DNA of 52,840 bases from Streptomyces ureilyticus (GTDB taxonomy: Bacteria; Actinomycetota; Actinomycetes; Streptomycetales; Streptomycetaceae), in NCBI RefSeq assembly GCF_011045025.1, contig NZ_JAAKZX010000047.1, positions 1 through 52,840 on the forward strand, in the 5' to 3' direction. Shown piece after piece: positions 47,214 to 52,840 of the stretch. Each line of letters opens with the position of its first letter. Position 1 is the stretch's first letter. The notes under the pieces were generated by a model, which did no database searches, was not told the DNA's origin, and saw only the letters and a list, made by a program, of their open reading frames with translations. The position numbers and the translations under genes were made by a program.

Positions 47214-48866
47214 TCACGGGCTTGGGCAGATCTCCCCCCGGCCCTGATAGGTCCGGTAGAGCGGCGACGTGTCCTGCCGCTCCTTCGGGAAGGTCACCAC
47301 GGGTACCGGTTTGCACACCGGCCAGCGCCCGACCATCGCCTCCTCGTTCCCGGCAGCCTTGTCCAGCCCGATGTTCTCGTCCACGAAGGTGAAGACGCCG
47401 CTCGCGCCGGGCACGCAGCCGACGCAGCGTGCGGAGGGGCTGCCCCGGCGCAGCGCGTCGTAGACGTCGTCGTGGTCCACGGGGTTGTTCTTGTCGGTCC
47501 TGACCGCGGCCACAGCGGTGCCCACGGCGGTGAGGGCGTCGTGGTACATCACGGCGTAGCCGTCGTTGAGGGCGTCGGTGTCCTCCTTGGCGAAATTCCG
47601 GCCGTAGGAGGCGGCGAAGTCGTCGAAGAACCTGGGAACCTGTTCGTCACCGCCGCTGCCCGCACTCCAGCGGGGGGCGTCCACAGCGGCCGCGGTCACG
47701 ATCTCGATGTGGTTCCGCTCGGCGATCCGGCGCATTCGGGTCTTCTCGGTGACCGGGTCACGGCCTGTGCTGACGCGCAGGATGCGCAACGGCTCTTCGT
47801 CCGTACCCCATTCGCAGGGACTCCGGTAGTCGAGGGTCTCCAGGAAGGGCAGCAGGTCCGCGTCGCGGCCGGCCAGGAACACCGTCTTGACCCTGAGTGC
47901 GCACATCGCGTCCACCGCATGCCGGAAGTCCTGCGGATCTCCCTGGTCCGACCCCTTGCTGCCCCGGTACAGCGCGATCCGCCCCGCCACCGCGTTGTCC
48001 GCTCTGATGCCGTACTCCTCGCCGAACTCTTCGAGAAACACCCTGCGGAGGTTTTCGACGTAGTTGTCCTTCTGCTCGTCGGCGATCATGAAGGTGTCCT
48101 TGCGGTTCACCTCCTCCTCGGTCACATAGCGCTTGAGGGCGTCGACGAGATCATCGGTGGAGGGCGAGACCTTGAAGAGGTAGGCGTGCTCCATCTCGCG
48201 GGAGCTGAGCACCGCACTGACGGCCGGGATCCGTACCCGTTCGCGCCCGAGTCCCTTCTGCACGGATTCGAGTGTGGCCGTGTCGCTGTTGGGAAAGCCG
48301 ATGGCGGCGACGAGGGGGGCCTCGCCCTTGCGGCGGGCGGCCAGTTCATCGGTCACGGTCTTCCACTGGGTCAGGTCCTCGCCGACGTTGGCGAACAGGA
48401 GCTGGACGGCGGTGCCGTCGGTGGCGGCCCCGTGGTTGTGGCGGTACTGGGCGACGTAGGCACCCTGGAGGGAGTGCCGGATGAGCTCCTTCGACATGGC
48501 CGCGCCGGGAGTCGTGGAGGTGTACGGCATCATGACGGCGACGCTCACCACGGGCTTGGCCGATTTCCGTGCCGCCTTGTTCTCGTCCTCGATCCGGCCC
48601 ATGACGTCGGCGAGGTCCGGGTCGAAGGCGTAGGCCTCGGCCGTGACGCCGATGCACTCGTCGCCCATACGCCGCAGCTCCTGGTTCTCGGTGCAGTAGT
48701 CGCGGCTGTCGCGGTAGGCGTCCAGACCCCACCAGGCGCCCGCTCCCACCAGCGCGGAGACCACCACCCACAGGGCCACCACATCGATCAGGCCGAGCAC
48801 CCGGAAGCGCAGCCGGCTCGGCAGCCAGACCCAGTTACGGCGGTCCGACCGGTCCGTACGGCTCAT
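47214..48866 (-). CDS. Membrane-anchored periplasmic-binding-like protein
   Basis: 550 aa. ATG 48866 overlaps the NTPase stop by 4 bp. After a short basic start there is one helix ('VLGLIDVVALWVVVSALVGAGAWWGL', about 23-48). The large outer domain has the two-lobed type I binding-protein fold of Leu/Ile/Val receptors: 'SVAVMMPYTSTTPGAAMSKELIRHSLQGAYVAQYRHNH', 'PLVAAIGFPNSDTATLESVQKGL', 'IPAVSAVLSSREMEHAYLFKVSPSTDDLVDALKRYV', 'KTVFLAGRDADLLPFLETL', 'ALNDGYAVMYHDALTAVGTAV'. Two Cys pairs lie near the start and at 'ARCVGCVPGASG'. No ABC permease or ATPase is nearby, so it looks like a receptor rather than a transporter component. Confidence 0.85.
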   Translation of the reverse strand: MSRTDRSDRRNWVWLPSRLRFRVLGLIDVVALWVVVSALVGAGAWWGLDAYRDSRDYCTENQELRRMGDECIGVTAEAYAFDPDLADVMGRIEDENKAARKSAKPVVSVAVMMPYTSTTPGAAMSKELIRHSLQGAYVAQYRHNHGAATDGTAVQLLFANVGEDLTQWKTVTDELAARRKGEAPLVAAIGFPNSDTATLESVQKGLGRERVRIPAVSAVLSSREMEHAYLFKVSPSTDDLVDALKRYVTEEEVNRKDTFMIADEQKDNYVENLRRVFLEEFGEEYGIRADNAVAGRIALYRGSKGSDQGDPQDFRHAVDAMCALRVKTVFLAGRDADLLPFLETLDYRSPCEWGTDEEPLRILRVSTGRDPVTEKTRMRRIAERNHIEIVTAAAVDAPRWSAGSGGDEQVPRFFDDFAASYGRNFAKEDTDALNDGYAVMYHDALTAVGTAVAAVRTDKNNPVDHDDVYDALRRGSPSARCVGCVPGASGVFTFVDENIGLDKAAGNEEAMVGRWPVCKPVPVVTFPKERQDTSPLYRTYQGRGEICPSP

Positions 48867-51136
48867 CGTGCCCCTCCCGTTCGCGGCTGGTCGCCCTGCC
48901 AGTGGCGTTCGAGGGGCCAGTCCTCGCCGTCCTTCACGGCGCGCGGCCAGCGGATGGCGGCCTGGGCCAGCACCGCGCGGCCGGTCAGATGCTGGGCGGA
49001 GAGGAAGGACAGGTCCTGGCCGATCCGGTCGACCAACGTCCGGTCCGCCTCGGCCAGTTCGTCGGCCGCGTACCACAGCGCGTGCAGGAGCCGGTTGACG
49101 GCCTGCTTCTCCAGGCCCACCTCCGGGTCCGCCTGGAGTTGCAGCCGGTCCCGGCGCCCCTTTCCGACCTCCTGGCACTGCTCGAACCAGACGTCTCCGG
49201 GCGGGCGGGGCGCATGGGCCACGGTGCGCAGGATGTGCAGCCAGTCGACCGCGTCGCCGTCGTCCCGCATGAACTCCGCGTGCAGCCAGTCGACGACTTC
49301 CTGCGCCTCTCCCCCGGCGAGCCGGTGCCACAGAGAGCGGGACCGCTCGGCCCGTTCCGCCTGCCCGGAGCGGCCTTCGGCCCGCTGCCGGTGGTGCTCG
49401 GCGAGCAGGGCGTGCGCGCTGAACCAGTCCACTCCGCTGCCGCCGCGCCCGCTGCGCATCTGGTGGACGAGCAGGGCGCGCAGGAACCGGTCCGTGATGA
49501 ACGGCCGGCTGCCGGGCCCGCGGGACCAGCGCTCCCGCTCCAGCTGGGCGGCGGCGCCGTCGGCCGCGGGCAGCCCGTCGATCCGGCGCGGTACCCACCG
49601 CTCGGCCAGTTGCTCGGCCGCCTCCCGGTCCCAGGCCAGGGAGAACAGGCACAGCTCGTCGTGGTTCTCGCTGCCGACCAGGGTGTTGAGCAGCCGCCAG
49701 ATGACGGATTCGCCGACGCCGTCGGGGTGGGTCAGATCGAGGAGTTCCTCGGCCGTCACCCACCCCTCGGTGCGCGCCTTGCGCACGACGGCGTCGCACA
49801 GCCGGCGGGCTCCCATGGGGTGGCCCCGGGTCAGATCGTGTACGGCGGTGGCGATGTACGGGTCGAAGGAGGCCTCCTCGTCGCGCCTGAGCATCCGCTC
49901 CACGTGCTCCGTGTCGAGCGGTGGCAGCGGCAGGACCAGTACGCCCGCCGAGGGGGCGGAACCGCTGCGCGTCCAGCGGGAGTTGGTGCCGACTTCGTGC
50001 AGGGAGCGGTACGTGGCCTCCGGGTAGGGGTCGTTCTCCTCGTCGGGGGCGTCGTCCCGGGTGGCCGGGTTGTCGTTGCCGCGCAGTTCGGTGGCGATCA
50101 CGACCAGCTGGTCGCGGGCGTCACGGCCGAGCCGCGCCCGTTGCTCCAGGAGCAGTTCGAGGAAGTCGCGGCCGATGTCGGTGTGCACGTTGTCGAGGAG
50201 GAGCAGCGGGCGCGGGGCACGGTTCGCCCGCCGGAAGGACCCGTAGCGCACATCCGCGAGGAACGCGGCCATCAGCATGCGCTCGACGCCACGCCGAAAC
50301 CCGCGGCCCTGGTGGAACTCCCGGCAGAGCCGCGCCACGGCCCCCGCGCGCTCCCCGGCCGGCACCGGCCGGGGCCGCGCGTCCGCGCCCGGCGGCAGTC
50401 CGCGCAGACGGTTGTCGGCCTCGTTGCGGTAGCTCTCGTACCAGCCGACGAGGTGGCGGGAGGCGAGTCGACGCGAGCGCCATCGGTACTGCCTGCCCAG
50501 ATACGTACGCACCGCCGCCTCGGGAAACGCCGCGGGGTCGGGGGTGACACCGTCCGGGGGAACGGGCAGCGCGGGGCGGAAGAGCGAGTCCCAGGTCGGG
50601 GGCGGGCCGTCGCCCGGCGGGGGTCCCATCAGGGCGGCCGCGTGCCGGTTGGCCACCCGCAGTTCGTCGTCGTTGCCGGGGCGCCGGGCGGACACCACGG
50701 CGAGCAGTCCGGCGGTGGTCCGGGGAAAGCGGAGCCGTCCGAACCCGGCGACAGGACGGGACAGTTGGGTGACGAGCTCGACCAGGACCTCCACCGCGTG
50801 GGAGTTGTTGGAGATCTCCGGGCCGACCCTGACCCGCTCCTCCAGTGCCGCGCAGTTGATCCGCGCGAACGGCACGCGCGGGCCCGGCCACGGGCCCGCA
50901 TCGGGGGCGTACGCCTGCTTGAGGTCGTCGAGCAGGGCGCTCTTGCCGGTGCCGTGCCGCCCGCTGAGCAGCACCACCGGCAGATCGTCGGCGAACTCGT
51001 GGCGTGGCCGTCTGCGGTGCCGGTCGCGTTCGAGGCCGACCAGGCGCGGCACCAGCTGCCGCAGCAGGGGCTGACGTGCGTACGCCTCCGGAATCTGGCC
51101 CTGCGGCACGAGGGCGGGGCCTGCGGGATCGCTCAT
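48863..51136 (-). CDS. P-loop NTPase (AAA/STAND-like), 757 aa
   Basis: Large cytoplasmic NTPase. Walker A is 'LLSGRHGTGKSALLDDL' (about 55-71), Walker B 'RPLLLLDNVHTDIGRDFLELLL' (about 313), with a sensor-like 'LVVIATELRGN' (about 350) and a winged-helix-like part 'DPYIATAVHDLTRGHPMGARRLCDAV', as in STAND and archaeal-type ATPases. The C-terminal third is helical ('FSAHALLAEHHRQRAEGR', 'EAQEVVDWLHAEFM') and might bind partners. It is coupled on both sides by 4-bp overlaps, to the 271-aa protein upstream and the binding-protein-like receptor downstream. That layout suggests a sensor chain from outside the membrane to an intracellular switch. Not a known family member to me. Confidence 0.82.
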   Translation of the reverse strand: MSDPAGPALVPQGQIPEAYARQPLLRQLVPRLVGLERDRHRRRPRHEFADDLPVVLLSGRHGTGKSALLDDLKQAYAPDAGPWPGPRVPFARINCAALEERVRVGPEISNNSHAVEVLVELVTQLSRPVAGFGRLRFPRTTAGLLAVVSARRPGNDDELRVANRHAAALMGPPPGDGPPPTWDSLFRPALPVPPDGVTPDPAAFPEAAVRTYLGRQYRWRSRRLASRHLVGWYESYRNEADNRLRGLPPGADARPRPVPAGERAGAVARLCREFHQGRGFRRGVERMLMAAFLADVRYGSFRRANRAPRPLLLLDNVHTDIGRDFLELLLEQRARLGRDARDQLVVIATELRGNDNPATRDDAPDEENDPYPEATYRSLHEVGTNSRWTRSGSAPSAGVLVLPLPPLDTEHVERMLRRDEEASFDPYIATAVHDLTRGHPMGARRLCDAVVRKARTEGWVTAEELLDLTHPDGVGESVIWRLLNTLVGSENHDELCLFSLAWDREAAEQLAERWVPRRIDGLPAADGAAAQLERERWSRGPGSRPFITDRFLRALLVHQMRSGRGGSGVDWFSAHALLAEHHRQRAEGRSGQAERAERSRSLWHRLAGGEAQEVVDWLHAEFMRDDGDAVDWLHILRTVAHAPRPPGDVWFEQCQEVGKGRRDRLQLQADPEVGLEKQAVNRLLHALWYAADELAEADRTLVDRIGQDLSFLSAQHLTGRAVLAQAAIRWPRAVKDGEDWPLERHWQGDQPRTGGAR

Positions 51137-51948
51137 CCCAGCCTCAGCATCGACTGGATGATCTCCGAAACCATGCCGGAGGCCATGTCCCTGGCCACCG
51201 ACCCGGACCCGGCCTGTGCCAGGTCACCACTGCGCTGCAGGAAGCGTTGCAGCGTGCCCGGGTCGGGCTCGGCACCGCGCCGCGATGCGTCGGTCAGGGC
51301 CGCGGCAAGCTCGCGCACCTGTTGCAGCTCGCTGTCGCTCTCCGAGAGGTCGGGGCGGGAGGCTTGCACCAGCTGGGCCAGCTGCTCGAAGGACAGGAAC
51401 ACTCCGGCGGCGCCCTGTTCGGTGACGCCGACGCGTACCGGGGTGGGCAGGCTCAGGTGGTTCGTGGCGTACTCCAAGTCCTCGAAGTCGAGCTGCCGGC
51501 CGCAGTAGAAGGCCTCCCTCGTCCAGAGGAAGGCCTCGGCGTTCGACTCGCCGCTCTGGTGCTGCCCGACCCGGTCCCACCAGGCGAGCAGGGCCGCCTT
51601 GGCGTACCGGTGCCGGGTGTCCCGGTCGGCGTACGCCTCGTCCCAGGCCTGCGTCTCCGCGAGCCCGGCGCCGGTCGGGCTGACCAGCGGCGGCACGGCG
51701 CCGGAGTCGTTGTGCACGGCGATCCAGCCGAGGGCGGCAAGGCGTTCCACGATGCCCTCGACGAGTTCCAGGCTGCACCGCTCATGGTGTGCGTAGGTGT
51801 CGCTGGCCACGCGCGTGCCGGCGACGCCGCCGCTCTTTTCGGCCAGCCAGCGGAGAAATCGCGCGGACGCCGCCCCCGTCTCGTCGTACACGGGGGACAG
51901 ACCATCCGTAGGCACCGCCCGGGACCCGATCAATCGTCCGCCCCCCAA
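51133..51948 (-). CDS. Hypothetical protein, possible winged-helix N-terminus
   Basis: 271 aa if the TTG at 51948 is used; the GTG at 51915 (VPTDGLSPVYDETG) is at least as likely, and neither has a clear ribosome site. Residues 20-95 ('ASARFLRWLAEKSGGVAGTR', 'ELVEGIVERLAALGWIAVHNDSGAVPPLVSPTGAGLAE') have the helix-helix-wing rhythm of a winged helix-turn-helix. The middle is rich in aromatic residues ('LLAWWDRVGQHQSGES'), and the last 90 are helical and acidic. First gene of the operon with the NTPase and the receptor, divergent from an ECF-type sigma gene 215 bp away. Unknown function. Confidence 0.7.
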   Translation of the reverse strand: MGGGRLIGSRAVPTDGLSPVYDETGAASARFLRWLAEKSGGVAGTRVASDTYAHHERCSLELVEGIVERLAALGWIAVHNDSGAVPPLVSPTGAGLAETQAWDEAYADRDTRHRYAKAALLAWWDRVGQHQSGESNAEAFLWTREAFYCGRQLDFEDLEYATNHLSLPTPVRVGVTEQGAAGVFLSFEQLAQLVQASRPDLSESDSELQQVRELAAALTDASRRGAEPDPGTLQRFLQRSGDLAQAGSGSVARDMASGMVSEIIQSMLRLG

Positions 51949-52163
51949 CTCCCGTGACCAGCCATGGGCGTTCGTCTTCCCCGAAGTGCTCAGTCACACA
52001 CGTGGCACTTGGGGTTCCTTCAGATCCACCCACGAACCCGACCATCCGGTCACCTCAGGCGCCACGTCTCCCCCCTCCACAACCCCGACTACCGGGCGGT
52101 AATGTCGCCATCCGCCGGACGGCACGAGCACGAGACCGGCAGGTGAGCGCGAAGGGGCCCCTC

Positions 52164-52840
52164 ATGGCGACGGACATGCCCGCAGAGACGATGGCTGCGG
52201 AAGCCATGCCTGCAGAAGCGATGCCCGCACAGGCGACGGCGGCCGACGAGCGGTGGCAGCGCATGTGGAGTCACCGCGAGCATCTGCTCAAGGTGGCCCG
52301 GCGCAGGTCGATGAGCCTGGAGGACGCCGAGGACGCCGTACACGAGGCGATGCTGCGGGCGGCGGAGCGCCCCGACCTGGACGACGAGCGGCTCGCGGCC
52401 TGGTTGACGACGGTGACGATGCGGCTGTGTGTGGACCGCTACCGGCAGGTGAACCGCGAGGCCGAGGTCCGTACGAGCCCGACGCTGATCGCACCCGGCC
52501 CTGTGCCCGTCGAGGAGGCGGTGTGCGACCGGGCCGAGGCCGTGTGGCTGGCCGTACGCAGCGGCGAGCTGCCCGCGCGCCAGGCGGAGGCGCTGCGGCT
52601 GAAGTCCGAGGACCTGGATGTCTCTCAGGTCGCCGTACGCATGGGGCTCAGCTACCGGACCGTCGAGTCGCTGCTGGCCCGGGCGCGGCGGACGCTGCGC
52701 AACTCGCTGGCCGCGACGCTTGGGTTCGTACTGTTCCTGGTCGGGCGGGGGCAACCGCGTGGGGGTGGCAGGACGCAGGCCGTGGCGGCCGCCTCGACGG
52801 CGGCGACGCTGGCGGTGGCGGGGTTTGTGCTGCCGTACGC
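52164..52840 (+). CDS. ECF-type sigma factor, runs off the window
   Basis: An open frame from ATG 52164 (GAAGGGG 6 nt upstream; GTG 52143 is an alternative) to the window edge, at least 225 aa. The start carries 'MPAET', 'MPAEA', 'MPAQA' repeats. Region 2 reads 'HREHLLKVARRRSMSLEDAEDAVHEAMLRAAERPDLDDERLAAWLTTVTMRLCVDRYRQ'. Region 4 reads 'LPARQAEALRLKSEDLDVSQVAVRMGLSYRTVESLLARARRTLRNSL'. A hydrophobic tail ('LGFVLFLVGRG', 'AATLAVAGFVLP') suggests membrane tethering, as in some Streptomyces sigma factors. Divergent from the three-gene NTPase operon, so a functional link is possible. Confidence 0.88.
   Translation, partial: MATDMPAETMAAEAMPAEAMPAQATAADERWQRMWSHREHLLKVARRRSMSLEDAEDAVHEAMLRAAERPDLDDERLAAWLTTVTMRLCVDRYRQVNREAEVRTSPTLIAPGPVPVEEAVCDRAEAVWLAVRSGELPARQAEALRLKSEDLDVSQVAVRMGLSYRTVESLLARARRTLRNSLAATLGFVLFLVGRGQPRGGGRTQAVAAASTAATLAVAGFVLPY

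Noticed and set aside
47472..51508. Two very long plus-strand frames (over 850 codons each) opposite the receptor and NTPase genes
   Set aside because: Compositional antisense frames; the minus strand shows Walker motifs, a binding-protein fold and 4-bp gene overlaps.
1..52840. tRNA, rRNA or riboswitch genes
   Set aside because: I looked for cloverleaf-like and conserved aptamer patterns while reading and saw none; a covariance-model scan would be decisive.

Overview
The window is high-GC actinobacterial DNA, almost certainly Streptomyces or a close relative. Pointers are the GTG starts, strongly GC-biased third positions, DUF6153/DUF6174/DUF6281-type small proteins, lipoproteins with Streptomyces-style lipoboxes, and an RpoA that reads like the Streptomyces housekeeping protein. 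It looks like an accessory metal and redox region. Intact copper, efflux and respiratory genes alternate with an unusually high number of broken genes.

Layout. 1-1435: small exported or hypothetical proteins. 1500-9400: a copper and membrane block, mostly on the minus strand, with a CopC-CopD fusion (1919-3985), lipoproteins, a beta-carbonic anhydrase/SulP deletion fusion, small membrane proteins, a truncated CcdA and a broken arsC. 9743-10759: an RNA polymerase alpha subunit gene (rpoA) outside its normal ribosomal-protein operon. 11146-12885: a VanW/peptidoglycan-binding protein. 13713-17640: a dead response regulator, then a cysteine-synthase-like enzyme coupled to an MFS exporter. 17839-24334: DUF6153-like small proteins, a DUF305 lipoprotein, a copZ relic, a BlaI-M56 pair with an NlpC/P60 hydrolase, and a TetR gene divergent from two small membrane genes. 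24676-31076: a multicopper oxidase operon, a MarR operon, a DUF5134-like Met/His-rich membrane protein, CopZ, and a CopA reduced to one metal-binding domain. 31354-39789: eight tightly overlapping genes encoding only the membrane arm of complex I (NuoA, H, J, K, L, M, N) plus a His-rich protein in the place of NuoB/C/D. 39852-44809: two drug-exporter/TetR pairs with clear operators. 45480-47124: a DUF4396 copper-type gene, a strong terminator, and IS110 and oxidoreductase debris. 47214-52840: a three-gene operon (winged-helix-like protein, P-loop NTPase, membrane-anchored periplasmic-binding protein) divergent from an ECF-type sigma factor that runs off the end.

How it fits together. Four CsoR-type palindromes (TACCCC-N2-3-GGGGTA) overlap probable -10 elements before the multicopper oxidase operon, copZ, the nuo cluster and the DUF4396 gene, but no csoR gene is in the window. 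The block therefore looks like part of a copper regulon steered from elsewhere. Oxidation, binding and export-type proteins are kept, while the P-type efflux ATPase is lost. The most unusual items are the stand-alone rpoA, the NADH-module-free complex I arm with its His-rich subunit behind a copper-type operator, the family of small proteins ending in an R-I tail, and the NTPase/receptor/sigma cluster at the right end.

All family assignments come from reading the translations and from memory of the families; no database search was possible.
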